NCBI GenBank assembly: GCA_003427395.1
Contig: BFEA01000154.1
Span: 563,864-618,131 of the forward strand
Direction: 5' to 3'
Length of the DNA: 54,268 nucleotides
Source of the DNA: Chara braunii
Lineage: Eukaryota > Streptophyta > Charophyceae > Charales > Characeae
Part shown: piece by piece, positions 1 to 10,276 of the stretch
Layout of the letters: the number at the start of each line of letters is the position of its first letter
Numbering within the stretch: the stretch's first letter is position 1
Notes under the pieces: generated by a model
Seen by the model: only the letters and a program-made list of their open reading frames with translations
Databases searched by the model: none
Told to the model about the DNA's origin: nothing
Made by a program: the position numbers and the translations under genes

Positions 1-138
1 AAAAAAAAAAAAAAAAAAAACGTTGATGATGCGCTGGTGTCGCCCGGTGGCCAACCGGGCGGAACGACCGGCCAGGCGGCCCGGCCCCCCGCCCGGGCGA
101 CGAGCCGGCCGCCGGGCAGCCCGGAGTTCAGCCTAGGT
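1..138. other. Poly(A) run then very GC-rich stretch
   Basis: Twenty A bases open the window, followed by about 115 bp of strongly GC-rich sequence dominated by CCGG/GGCC-type words. No convincing codon pattern or homology is visible, although a short frame is open. It may be the edge of another repeat that begins outside the window. Confidence 0.4.
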
Positions 139-2957
139 GGGTTTTTTTTTTCCTTGGTGTTTGGGTTTGGCGTATCACGTGTCCAAAGGGGGCCGAACGT
201 TCTGCCGTTCGGGTTCTGCAGTTCGGCCGGACCCGAACGCCAGCTCCCCTGTCTTCGAGCATATTACGGTCACAAGCCCCTACTCTAACGTCCATAAGCA
301 CCATCCAACCCCTTATTGCCAGCAATCAACCCTGATCTAGTAGTACAACCCCCTCCCCCGCTTCCCCCATAAGTGCAGCACTTCAGGTTTTTGAAAGTTT
401 TCAATTTTTCGAGTCTCTACCCCATCCCTATCCCCCAAGTCCCGTCCAAGCCAACTCAGCCCATCCTGTGTTCCCATCCTACCTACAATAGCACACTACC
501 TCAACTAATACCCGTATTATTCATACTAACTATTGCACACGACCCCAAGATAATCCCCCCCACTCCTCATGCTAACTATTGCACACAACCTTCCTAAGCC
601 TATCCAAGCACCACAGTCCGGATGCCCACCCAGAACACCCCACCCACTATTCTTCCACATCGGGAGGAAACTTCTGCAGCAATGAACCGAAAGCACAGAT
701 TGCCCGACTGCTCATCCAAATGGGAGTACTCCCCCCAAGTTTTCCAGAACTATGTGGCCTCTCCGCCCGGTTTGCGCTGTTTTTTTTGCCAGTCTACTAT
801 CAGGGCCATTCTCAAATTCTCCATAATTCGGCGTCTCAGCCGCACCAGTGTAACGCTCTTGCCTTGGGAGGACACGTTCATTACGCATTGTCCATATTCC
901 CCAGAGCACTGCTCCAGTGCTCCCCTGACAAGAACTTCTGGTGCGTAGAGCCTCTGCTTATCCGTTCTTTCCACCGCCCTCAATGTGCCCAACAGGACGG
1001 TCGTGTTGTCTTCCTCAGTAACCATCCTCGCGAAGGGCCCCTTCATCACCGATTCCCACCATCGCCAGAAGCCCGCTATGACTGTGTTGTGTAGGAAGAG
1101 GTGTGGAAGAGACTCAATTTGGCCACACCCTGGTGCCGAGTAGAGGCCCTCCTTGTGGTGGCTGCTAGTTGTCAGTCAGTGAAGCCACTGCGCTGTAGAG
1201 AGTGCTAAATGGTAGGTCTGCCACAACAATCCGGCCTGCATCTGGTCGGGGAGGGACTTCAGGATTGCGCACTGCTCCTTCCATCTTCAGGAAATCCATC
1301 TGAGGATCAATGCGGGCAGGATCCAATCACGCTTGGACCATATATCTCTCATTTCAACAGCAGCATTCACCTTGGGGAGGATTGCCCGGTAGATCTTCTT
1401 CGTGGTGAGTTGCTGCAGAGGAATACTTTTGTTATTGAAGTTCTGAGGGGGGAGGGACAAATCCTGGGGGTCCACAACCAGCTGTCGTCTGGTCAAAGCC
1501 AGGCAGAAGGGGAGGTACACGTCATCGCCCCATTTGTCCTCTTTGCAGACCTGATTCAACGTCAGCAGCCTCCAGCTGACATCTACGGGGGAGGCCATCC
1601 TCTCTGGATCCCACCAGGGGCTGGCCCAACCCCAGAGGTCGCTTCCCATTCAGTAGCCTCCAGACTCCCTCATGTACGCACTCCTTCCACCCTATGCACC
1701 AGCCGGGGGCGGGCTTCCCCGTTACGCCTCACCCACTCTCCCGCCTCGAACCCTACATCCTTTAACAACTCTACCCGTTGTAGCGGGATCGCCTCCCACA
1801 ACTTAGCAAGTCTGGTCTGGCGGTGGAATTGACTTGGTAGGCACCTCACCATGTCCTCATCCGTCGTCCAGTCGTTCCTTTCCACATCCCACAGGTGCCC
1901 TATCTTGAAAACTCCCTGTTCCGCCCATTGCTGATCGAAGGGCCCTACCTTACCCTGCCAGGGGAATGGGTCTCCCTCCCTATTGCATATAAATCTATTA
2001 CCAAATAGCAGTTGATTGAAAACCGCGTCAGCTGACTCGTGTCCGTGCTTGTGAAACAAAGATCCACCACATCCATCAGCACCCGCAGTGAGTACGCCAG
2101 GCACTGCCGAGTGATAATCCCTGATGATTCCCCCACCATCCTCAACAACACCCGCATGAGATTGCGCAGCTGCAGCACTGTCATTTGCAACATAGGATCA
2201 ATAATGCCCAACCCACCCACGTGCCTCAGTTGACTTTTTGTCGTGCCACTCTGCATATCCAGCTGTGCTTCCCCACCTGCCCTGACCAGAGGAAGGTGTG
2301 GGTCGCTTTGCGTAGCTGGGAAGCCACCCCTCTATTCGGCACGTGAATCGCACCTGCATACCACATAGTGGCGAATACTGAGTTGTTTATAGGACCAACG
2401 CCTTCCCAAACACTCCCATGTTGCCCCGGTCACCCCAGGCCGCCATTCGAGCCACCGTCTTAGCCGTCTGCGTCGTCATCTGAGCACACACCCCCTTCCG
2501 GTGGAGTGATGCATACCCCAGGGAAAGTGAGCTCATCGTCGTCGCCTAGTGTGGGAATGTCCCGGCCATCGGGGGGGTTAAGCCCTTGGGCACTATTGCC
2601 GTGGACTTGCCCCAGTTGACTCTCGCCCAAAGAGATCGCGAGGTCCTCCTTTAACACTCCCAACTGTTGCAGCTTGGGGGGAATAAGGCTGATGATTTCA
2701 TTCATCCGGTCCCATTCTCAGCCCCATCAATCTCTCATTCCATCGCAGCAAATCGTGGGGGCTTTGTTGCAAATAACATATGTGGCAGGGGATAGGGGAC
2801 ATTCTTGCCCGGATGATCCCAATACCATCAGATCGCACTCCAGCAAGGTGCAGATCCAGCCATAGAAGATGCCGCCAATCCAAACATCCAGCGGACTCGG
2901 TCATATGCCTTCTCGAGATCAATGAGGATCTTGAAAACGACTGGGATTGTAGGTCTC
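139..2957 (-). mobile_element. Degraded LINE (non-LTR retrotransposon) fragment
   Basis: Read on the minus strand, the region carries LINE landmarks in the right order: a reverse-transcriptase motif near 2935-2888, a C-terminal region with HVGGLGIIDP near 2220-2195, and a zinc-binding tail near 1140-1040. The element is 5'-truncated at its right end, where the Penelope-like element's repeat begins at about 2958. A run of ten T at 142-151 would be a short A tail on the minus strand and may mark the 3' end; this boundary is inference. Stops and frameshifts occur throughout, so it is long dead. Confidence 0.7.
700..2957 (-). pseudogene. LINE ORF2 remnant: RT fragment plus C-terminal zinc-binding region
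   Basis: Visible pieces on the minus strand are as follows. (a) 2935-2888 encodes FKILIDLEKAYDRVRW, the classic LINE RT motif around the first catalytic aspartate. (b) 2220-2180 encodes GGLGIIDP followed by an L-rich stretch, the usual post-RT segment. (c) 1140-1040 encodes CGQIESLPHLFLH then FWRWW, matching the RVT zinc-binding pattern C..C..ES..H.F..C, although the last cysteine is lost. Together these identify the reverse transcriptase and C-terminal half of a plant-type LINE ORF2. The endonuclease half is absent. No frame stays open for more than about 140 codons, so this is a pseudogene. The YADD catalytic motif is not clearly readable. Confidence 0.68.
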
Positions 2958-3317
2958 GAGTATAGACAGTGAGATACACTTCATTCAAAAAAAGTCAGAC
3001 ATGCATATCATGTATTGACACTATACGTCATGACGCAAAGAGCAAATGATAGAAAGAGTAAATCCATTCAATCAATCCAGAAAAGTGGATCCCCGACCGG
3101 TTTCGATCGCCTCCCAACGGTCGTTCTCAGGGTGTTTCTTCCTTCTGACAATCCCCACAAACCAATCTCACCACCAACCCGCTGCCGACTGCACTGTCGG
3201 TCCCGTAGAGAGAGAAAATGTTTACTCGTCATTGCTTATGTACTCGTTGGTTCCGCTCAGATTTCCAGGTACCTAAAGTCAGGCCCTGACACGGCAAGGC
3301 AACGACGGGCCCCTTCC
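2958..3317 (-). repeat. 3' pseudo-LTR of the Penelope-like element
   Basis: This roughly 360-bp stretch recurs in the same orientation at 7345-7753, on the other side of the PLE coding region. Long identical blocks, for example TTTACTCGTCATTGCTTATG, prove the relationship. The right copy has extra segments, including a second CATCGGCA/CCGTCGGT block. Direct terminal repeats of this kind (pseudo-LTRs) are a structural hallmark of PLEs and arise from tandem or partial insertion. It is not a true LTR: there is no TG...CA end and no PBS or PPT. Confidence 0.8.
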
Positions 3318-3538
3318 AACTGATTAGGTGGGTCCTAACCCGCAGGGGCCTCAAAAAAGCAACAAAACAAGATTCGGTCGGTCTTCGTACTTCTTGCTAC
3401 ACACACACACAAGAACAGCTGTAATAGCTACATCAGTAGTTCCCTGGTTGGAGCTACCGACCTACGACCTATAAGTGGAGGGGTATGAGACGCAGCTGCC
3501 ACAGGAAAGTAGGGGGTAAACGAAGTTGGAAAGAACAA

Positions 3539-3720
3539 CGTGGTCCTGCCTCAAATAACCCTGTCCACTGGTACAATGGACTCTCCAACTTGGTACTTCT
3601 GACACGCACTGTGGTCCAGCCTCCAAAAACCCTGTCCACTGGTACAATGAACTATCCAAACCGGTACAACGCACTGTTCGGCGAAAACTGTGGTCCTACC
3701 TCCAATGCTCCAAACTGGTT
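3539..3720. repeat. Tandem repeat of a 71-bp unit, about 2.5 copies, in the PLE 3' UTR
   Basis: The phrase ACCCTGTCCACTGGTACAAT occurs twice with an offset of 71 bp, each time preceded by GTGGTCC(T/A)GCCTC. A third partial copy begins near 3679. The array lies between the RT frame and the 3' pseudo-LTR. It contains no coding signal. Confidence 0.75.
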
Positions 3721-3763
3721 TATCACAAAACCACAATGTGGGACCAACCCAACCCAACTAATC

Positions 3764-4208
3764 CTAAGCAGAAACCGAATCAGACATGAACTGGCAGACA
3801 TACTCCCAGGGTTGTGGTTTCCCACGAGCAAAACGTTTCAGAACCCATAAGAACAAGAGATTTGGAAAATCTTTAATTCGGAGCTCACGGCGAAGGCAGC
3901 TCACCCTTCGGGGAATCTCCCAGCGTCCCAACGTGTTCCTGTCAATCTGGTGCAGGTGCCCTGCAATCACAACACTTTTCTGGGTTTTACTGCCCCACGA
4001 CCGATACAATTGCCTGTTCTTGAGCTCGAGAATCTCGGAGCTCCAAATCGTTTCCTCGTTCTTCGTTAGCTGCATATTTAGCACCCCTTTCATTGTCGAG
4101 TCAATCTTCACTTCGCATCCGAGGAAATCCCACTTACCTGTCCCATTGTCGGTCCGCTTGAGGGAAAGGTTAGAAGGGTAACACTCCTCAAAACGTTCCT
4201 AGGCCTTG
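3764..4208 (-). pseudogene. PLE reverse transcriptase, C-terminal (post-palm) segment
   Basis: On the minus strand, just past the palm catalytic motif, a shifted frame encodes TDNGTGKWDFLGCEVKID, a good RT motif D/E-like hinge. It then encodes AGHLHQIDRNTLGRW and RRVSCLRREL, the basic helical thumb segment typical of PLE and telomerase-like RTs. It belongs to the same protein as 4209-4742 and is separated only by a frameshift. That frameshift lies beside a 17-bp tandem duplication (CCGGTTGATGTCTTG-type) at about 4219-4252, which probably caused it. A stop also lies in the joining stretch. Confidence 0.7.
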
Positions 4209-4742
4209 TCAAGTTCCTGCCCGGTTGATGTCTTGTCCGGTTGATGTCTTACTCGCAATGATCAAGCTCACATCATCAATCAGACGAACGCCTAAAACCC
4301 TCTGCCTATTAGCCCCTAGACTACAAAGGAAATTGTGTTCCGCATGGGCACAGAGTTTGCACGCAAGAGGTGGGCTTGTACTCTTGCCCATCGGGATACC
4401 AATTCGTTGCTGCAACAAGACATTGAGAGTGAAGGTATATGTATGTTTCAGTTCGATTTGCACGAACTTGAATACATCATCAAGATCCAGTAATCGCCAG
4501 TGATCCTGTCCAGTAGTCAAACCAAACGTCGACCCCCGTCCGCATGTATTCACACGCACGAAATGCCTCCCCTTCTCTTTGTGCCACTTGATAATCCAAT
4601 GGACAACTGACAAAATCCCGTCATGCGGTAACTTGCTGTACATATCCTTAATGTCGTAGGACCGCGCTGTCAGTATCACTCCATTACCTAGCCGGGCGCA
4701 CTTGCTGTTGAATGAGTCTAAACGACCCGCCAATGATGACAC
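4209..4742 (-). pseudogene. PLE reverse transcriptase, palm domain
   Basis: The 177-codon minus-strand frame contains RT motif A (YDIKDMYSKLPHDGI), motif B (QQRIGIPMGKSTSPPLACKL) and motif C (VRLIDDVSLII). The IDD in motif C and the K/DMY pattern in motif A are PLE-like rather than LINE-like (FADD) or gypsy-like (YLDD). The product would copy the element's RNA into DNA at a nick made by the GIY-YIG nuclease. The preceding part of the RT ends 24 bases downstream in another frame, so a frameshift near 4735 separates them. The catalytic aspartates are preserved, so decay is recent or mild in this part. Confidence 0.85.
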
Positions 4743-5998
4743 TGCTTTAGATTGAAGTGTTGGTCATGTGGTAACGAAAAAAGGAGGTGATTCAGTCCCT
4801 TTGCTACTCCTTTACAAGTTCTTGTTGTAGGCTCAGAGAAGGTTGGGCATATTGGTCTATACCGATCCAAGTCCTTATGCTTTGGTAAAGCATAAGCCTT
4901 CTCTACGTGCCCTTTTTCGTCCCACTTCCCAAAGGCAAGCAGTCCCTCCTTCTTCAAACATTCCCTAGTCACGGTCATAGCGTCAGATTCGGTCCCTGCA
5001 ATTGGGATATATCCTTCATTCCGTATGAACAACTCAAACATTCCCTGATAATACAGGGCTGGACAAATTAACAATGTTTCACCTGGGTTCCTGTCCAAAG
5101 GAATAAGTACAAGACCATCAACCTTGTTTTGAGGTCGAGTACGACTCCCTTGTCCAGGTAGCCGCGTTCCTTCGTTACTGTCAGCTGCATACATCTTGTT
5201 GCTTCGGGTAAAGAGCAGGATATCGACTGCCCTTTCCCGTTTACCCCAAAGGCTAAAACCTTCCCCAATTTCGGAACTCAGTCTGCTCATTCGATCTTCC
5301 TGTCGAGCTAAAGGTACATTATGAGCATTCAAGGCCAAGTCAGGGATTCCTCCCACCTCCTGTAGTCGGCAGCGCACGTGACCTCTTACCTGTGGGTAAG
5401 GAAAACCTGCACAAGCACAGGCTGACACATCAGCGCGAGAAAACTCGCGCTGATTGTGCAAAATGTTCGCAACACTTGGATTTTTTACCCAGACGATGCG
5501 GACTGAAGAGTGTGCTCTACGGATGATACAGTGGGGGAGTTCATACTTACTCAACTTGTCGTTAACTAACTTTCGAACTTCACACAACTGGATCCTATCA
5601 TCAAACAAAAGGCGAATAACTAGCGGAGCGGACAAATTAAAACCGAATTCCTCGCGGATCACTCTACTCAGCAGTCTGCGTAAGTATGCTTGTGTTGACG
5701 ATCGTTCGAAGTCTTTCGTGGCGCTGAAGAGTCCGTCCAAGTCATCCAAATTCCACTTCCTGATGTCTTTCAACATACGAGGGTTCTTCAAGAGTGAGAT
5801 CAAGGTTGGCTTGAACTTGCTTCCCTTGCGATGCCATCTCCGGAGGTAACATACTTTGAAAGTTCCCCCTGCTTCGAGTACTTCCCTGCATTCCCGGAAG
5901 TTTTTTAGTACGCCCTCAATCTTCAAACGAGTGTTCCCGAAAGCTTTCTTCAGTCTACGCCAAGTACAACACCAAATCACGCCTCCACTCGACACCAA
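4718..5998 (-). pseudogene. PLE linker with CxC motif plus RT fingers region
   Basis: The frame continues directly from the nuclease frame after one in-frame TAA at 6001-5999. Residues 1-190 (counting from the TAA) form a basic, helix-rich linker. CAC at residues 194-196, within ACACAGFPYP, matches the CxC motif that is diagnostic of N-terminal-nuclease PLEs. Residues 295-320 (LVLIPLDRNPGETLLICPALYY) are the start of the RT fingers, and RYRPICPTFSEP at 379-390 is RT motif 1/2. A segment between these could be the insertion-in-fingers domain reported for this clade, but I cannot delimit it. The frame closes at 4718, where a frameshift leads into the palm. Confidence 0.82.
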
Positions 5999-6634
5999 TT
6001 AGAAGTTTTGTTGATCCCTTGCTTCCAGATCGGCTGAGAGGTCAAAGACTCTAATCCTTGGCTCACCCCCTTCCACACAGATGCGGATCGGGTGTAATGC
6101 CCCTCTATTAGTGACGGTGTCAGTTTTCGCGTCGGCAAGCGTATTACCATGTTCTCTCTCCTTCCTTCCCATTCGACTCCTCCGCTTACCCTTGCTGGTC
6201 TTCCCCACAGTATTTAGGAAGGGCGACCATCGCTCGATGTACAAAGCTTCAAGTGACTTTAAGTCCCCAACAGCGCAAACGTCCACTGGTATCAGTGTGT
6301 AGGTCTCATCCCCGAAAGATTCCCACCAACGATAAAGATGCGTAGACTTGCGTCTCTTCGTGAATACCGAGCGGTGTTCCCTCCATTGTACAATCGGCTC
6401 TTTTGAAGTTTGTCCTACGTATTGCGACTTACACACAGGCGATGTAATGATGTATACGCAAGTGGCAAATTCTAGGTAATCTAAGCCATACCTGTGATAC
6501 ATATCCAGCCATGTTGGGACACACTTCTCCAGGCAACGTATCAACCCTTTAAAAGCTAACCAAATTACCAGCAATTTGTACACTACCTCAACTTTACAAT
6601 CGATACTCGGCAGTTGTTTACGGAAGTCCATCAC
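5999..6634 (-). pseudogene. GIY-YIG endonuclease domain of the PLE
   Basis: The 211-codon frame carries a complete GIY-YIG fold signature. VYIIT at 60-64 stands for GIY, QYVGQT at 71-76 for YIG, the catalytic arginine is in QWREHRS (R85), the metal-binding glutamate in SLEALYIERW (E129), and the closing asparagine in PFLN (N141). Only one cysteine lies between the GIY and YIG strands, so the CCHH finger of canonical PLE nucleases is missing, as in Chlamys elements. The domain would nick target DNA to prime reverse transcription. It lies upstream of the RT, the reverse of the classic Penelope order. The frame ends at a TAA and then continues in register. Highly basic residues (KGKRRSRMGRK) follow the domain. 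Confidence 0.88.
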
Positions 6635-6714
6635 AATCTCACTACCTCAACTTTACAAATCGATACTCGGCAGTTGTTTACGGCGGTTGTTTACGGAAAT
6701 CCATCATAATCTCG
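6582..6714. repeat. Tandem duplication of about 60-74 bp inside the PLE coding region
   Basis: ACTACCTCAACTTTACAA is repeated at 6582 and 6641 with the following 40 bp. The second copy also carries an extra CGGTTGTTTACGG doublet. On the minus strand it duplicates codons for MMDFRKQ(L/P)P and shifts the frame between the zinc-knuckle part and the nuclease part. Confidence 0.85.
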
Positions 6715-7178
6715 GCCCGACGGGCCATCTCGATGTCGACGAAAGCCTTCATTGCTTCAACGGTCTTCTCAAGATCCTCGGTCTGGTTCCTCGCCTTTGG
6801 TTCTTCGGACGGAGACCGCTTGGTAAAGGTGCCATGGTTGGATTGTGGTGAGCCTGATCGCCCACGATGCTGGAATTCAGGAGGGTATCGATACCCATCC
6901 GCCTCCATTTGTCTTCGTGTCTCAGGGGTCCATAGCCTCCAGCAGTCGCTACGGTAATGGCCTACGACTTTACAGCCAAAGCATACGACCGGTGGTGGTG
7001 GTCGTGGCGGGTCCCCATGTCGTTCGTTACTACGTCCGTCGCGGCCTCGCCCACTCCGTCTGTGGTCTTCACGCCTCCTGTCCCTTCGGTCTTCAGGTTC
7101 ATCGTCACGGTCCCGACTTGGGGCGTGATACCTCCAATCGCGCTCATCACGATAGTTTCCTCGTCGGTAATCATCGTT
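6678..7178 (-). pseudogene. N-terminal region of the PLE protein with CCHC zinc knuckle
   Basis: A minus-strand frame is open from just after a TGA at 7181-7179 to 6678. Its first 60 codons are rich in Arg, Asp and Glu (RD-type low complexity), followed by a PPRPPPP stretch. CFGCKVVGHYRSDC (6983-6942) is a perfect CX2CX4HX4C gag-type zinc knuckle. A polar segment and a predicted helix (TEDLEKTVEAMKAFVDIEMA) then lead toward the nuclease. The tandem duplication at 6582-6714 disrupts the join. No ATG is evident at the frame's head, so the true start lies upstream or was lost. The knuckle is probably an RNA- or DNA-binding module. I do not know that it is standard for this PLE clade. Confidence 0.72.
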
Positions 7179-7344
7179 TCAATCGTTTCGTTGTGGCATA
7201 CTTGTGGACTCCTCCCAGTAGCCTAAGTGGTCCTCGCTTCACTCCTTCGCAGAAAGGCAACCCAACATGGACTTAGTTCACAAACGTGCTCGCACTTTCC
7301 CGGCACAGCATCCAGGTGGGTTCACACGGGCTTAAGCAGGTTTT

Positions 7345-7753
7345 GAGTATAGTCAGTGGGATACACTACATTCACAAAAACGTCAAACATGCCCATCATG
7401 TATTGACATTGTACGTCACGAGGCAAAGAGAATACGTCACGACGCGAAAAGCTATGATAGAAAGGGTAAATCCATTCAATCAATCCAGAAAAGTGCATCC
7501 CCGACCAGCTTCGATCACCTTCCGACGATCGTCCTCAGGGGGTTTCTTCCTTCTTACAATCCCTACAAACCAATCTCACCACCAACCCGCCTCCACTGCA
7601 CCATCGGCATTCCGGAAATGCCGACTGCACCGTCGGTCCTGGAGAGAGACAAAATGTTTACTCGTCATTGCTTATGTACTCGTTGGTTCCGCTCAGATTT
7701 CCAGGTACCTAAAGTCAGGCCCTGACATGACAAGGCAACGACGGACCCCTTTC
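7345..7753 (-). repeat. 5' pseudo-LTR of the Penelope-like element
   Basis: This is the direct repeat partner of 2958-3317. It lies upstream of the coding frame in the element's own (minus) orientation, so it would contain the promoter and 5' UTR. It is about 50 bp longer than the left copy owing to two small internal duplications (ACGTCACGA near 7425-7443 and the TGCACCATCGG/TGCACCGTCGG pair near 7597-7638). The two copies differ by many scattered substitutions, so the element is not young. Confidence 0.8.
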
Positions 7754-10276
7754 GTCGTAGAGTTTCTGTTCAAACCTCGATACGCTCATTGTAGGAGTAT
7801 GTTTAGTTAGGCTAAGTGTCCTTGAGAATTGCCAAAGTTAGCAGCTATCATGTATTTTTACCGCCTACAAAAACTTTGTCAGGAAATTGGCTTAAAAAGT
7901 CAATGGTTGAAACATAAACACTAATTGATAACCAATATTCGTCATGGATTTTTTGTATTTTTAGGGCGAATCCGTTTCTTATTGCGTAAGGGGATGTTTA
8001 TATGTCGTGATCATATCAAAGCAAAAGGAGGGCGAATTTATATATTCGGTTAGGAGAGATAAGTAGATGTGGTTGCAAACTTAAGGGGTGTTTATGCTTA
8101 AGGTTAATTAGAAGTCCGACTTAGTAAGTATAGAAGCGATTTAGAGTGCATACCCATCTTGGTCTTTACTATGATAACTGCTGTTACAATTTTGCAAATC
8201 GTGGTATCATAGAATTTATGATCACGCTATGTACATTTAATGCATTTATTTGTGTCGCTATGCTCACTATTTACTCGAGCAAGGACTATGGTACTTGTCA
8301 AAGCCACTGAACTTCCTGAGTTTTTGCAATACATACCTTGATGCACGTGTGTTAGGAGTACGTTTCGTGAACGTGAGAGGCCTCAAAGATTGTTAAAGGT
8401 TGATGTTACAAACGTTTTTAAAATCAGTAGAGAACGGACTCGGAAACAGGGTATGTTTTAGGCCAAGGCGAGACGTCGAAGAAAGATAAGTACCATGTTG
8501 CTCTTTACGATTTAGTAAGGGATAATTAGTGAGCATGAGATATATTCATTATCAGCACGTACTTGTATTTGTTACTTATATATCTATCATTTTTTATACC
8601 ATGTTTTCTCCTTATTACTAATTTTATTTTTGCCAAAAGTATGAAAAGGATCGAGGTAAACGTATATAGTTTGCCTATTTTCGAAAGACTTTCACGACTT
8701 ATATATGATTATCCCTCAGAACACTCTATTCAGGATTTTAGTGACAGGTTTTAGGAAGTGTTGGAACCTGTGCTCAATATAACCATTTTTTTTCAAAACG
8801 TATTTGTAATTTGTTAGTATCACAATGACTTCCAATAAATTAGGGTGATTAAAACAAACTGGGTAACCGACCGTCCCATATATTTTTGTTGACGTATCTC
8901 AGTGGTTCATGTGTTACTTTTATTTAATATGAAGGCTGACTGTTGTCGCAGGGCGAGGTGTACCAGACGCACCCCGTTCGCGATCCTCGGTAGTGTGCCA
9001 GAGGTACTTCCTTTTTAGACTGATTAAGTTGGCGCTCCCACAGCAAAAGGGTAGGGGGGCGCTATAAGACTTTTTTTTGGCCCACGCAGGTTCGACGCCT
9101 TGTTGTACAGCAGAGCATTACCGGCCTGTGGTTGTGGTAACCATCGGGCTCGCCCAAGGAGAAGAGAGTGAAAAGACTGGTGCAGTCTTTTCAATTTCGT
9201 GTCGAGTCCTGCACAGGTACGATGATTGCAAAAAGTTCAAAAGAGAAAATGTAAAGAAAAGAAAATAAAGGAAGAGAAAGATAGAAATGAAACGTTGCAT
9301 TTCATACCTTCGTTTAAATCCTGAGCACTATTTTAGAAATGTGAGATCCGACGGTCCTTAATAGTCGCTGCTGTAGGGAATTTTTTTTATTTTATTTTTT
9401 TTTCTTATGTAGTCTTTTCAAACTTATAATTTTCCTTCTGTTACTTTGCAGGAGAATGAACAGTTCATTTTTCAAATTGTAATTACAAGTGGGCGAACTA
9501 GATTGGCCCGGCCCTTCGCGACTCGTTTACCACGGGCATGATCTGCTAAGCATAGCACTGTAAGTCACCAAAATGGAAGTACATGCGGCCGCATTGGTAG
9601 GAAGTTTGTGACCTCCGTGGAAGATCATGAGCCCCCTCCCTGCCATCGGAGACAGGTACCCACTAGTGGTACCTCGATGGTCCTCTTTGAAGGGAGGAAG
9701 ACATCGTTCGGTATGCGGTTATGGGACCACCGTGAAAAGACAGCAGACGTGAACTAAAAGGCTACGTTTTCGTAACAACCACTGAGGTGCATTCATTTTT
9801 TATTTTTTTTATAATGATAATGTGATTCTGATTTTATTTATTTAATGTGGACTCCTTAGATCTCGTTTAGAACGGTATATACTTTGTGCGTTTGAAATCT
9901 ATACTTTATGCGGTTGAAATAATTCCTTGAGACCGTTCAAAGAGCAAGAGAGGTAATGAATGCTCAACCAGAGTCATACTTAATCTTGAATGCTCTTTAA
10001 AAATCCTTTGAGAAGCCAATTTCAGCAGCATCTACAAAAAACAGTAAGTGCAGATAGAAAACCTCCGACAAAGTTCGGGGGGGGGCTGAGGATACTCCCT
10101 TATGATCTCAGTTCGATTCTTCTTGGAGGGTTCAGAATGAGATAACCCATACATCCAAACCAGAGAACAAAAATCAGAACTAATTATCACGAGTTTTTAA
10201 TCAATCCGTTCTCAGATCAGCATCAGTTAGTCAGTGCTTTCATTATGAGCATTCAAATCAGATTCAGTACCCATCT
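7754..10276. other. AT-rich non-coding stretch
   Basis: No frame longer than about 63 codons exists and none looks like protein. Two small GC-rich islands (about 8950-9230 and 9490-9760) interrupt it. A perfect 10-bp stem with a 3-nt loop (GAAAAGACTG/CAGTCTTTTC) occurs at 9170-9192. A run of G lies at 10078-10085. I recognise no RNA gene here. It is probably very old transposon sequence. Confidence 0.5.

Larger units (their letters stand above)
2958..7753 (-). mobile_element. Penelope-like retroelement, N-terminal GIY-YIG (Chlamys-type), with pseudo-LTRs
   Basis: One minus-strand coding succession runs from about 7178 to 3764: Arg/Asp-rich region, CCHC knuckle, GIY-YIG nuclease, linker with a CxC motif, then a Penelope/telomerase-like RT. 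It is flanked by direct repeats at 2958-3317 and 7345-7753. Known family knowledge: canonical PLEs carry GIY-YIG at the C terminus, whereas the Naiad/Chlamys clade (Craig, Arkhipova and colleagues, 2021) has it at the N terminus with a CxC linker, and Chlamys nucleases lack the CCHH finger. The nuclease here also lacks that finger, so Chlamys-type is the best fit. The copy is inactive: one in-frame TAA, at least three frameshifts and two small tandem duplications lie in the coding region. Confidence 0.85.

Noticed and set aside
579-1094. 171-codon plus-strand frame
   Set aside because: It is the opposite strand of the LINE zinc-binding tail, which carries the recognisable motifs.
2958-3317. 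Hammerhead ribozyme in the PLE pseudo-LTR
   Set aside because: The conserved CUGANGA and GAAA core could not be found on either strand; N-terminal-nuclease PLEs are reported to lack canonical hammerheads.
9080-9200. Possible tRNA: GGTTCGACGCC resembles a T-arm and a perfect hairpin lies nearby
   Set aside because: No acceptor, D-arm or anticodon arm can be arranged around it at tRNA spacing.
9650-9680. Palindrome AGGTACC...GGTACCT around ACTAGT
   Set aside because: Short and imperfect; expected by chance in 54 kb.
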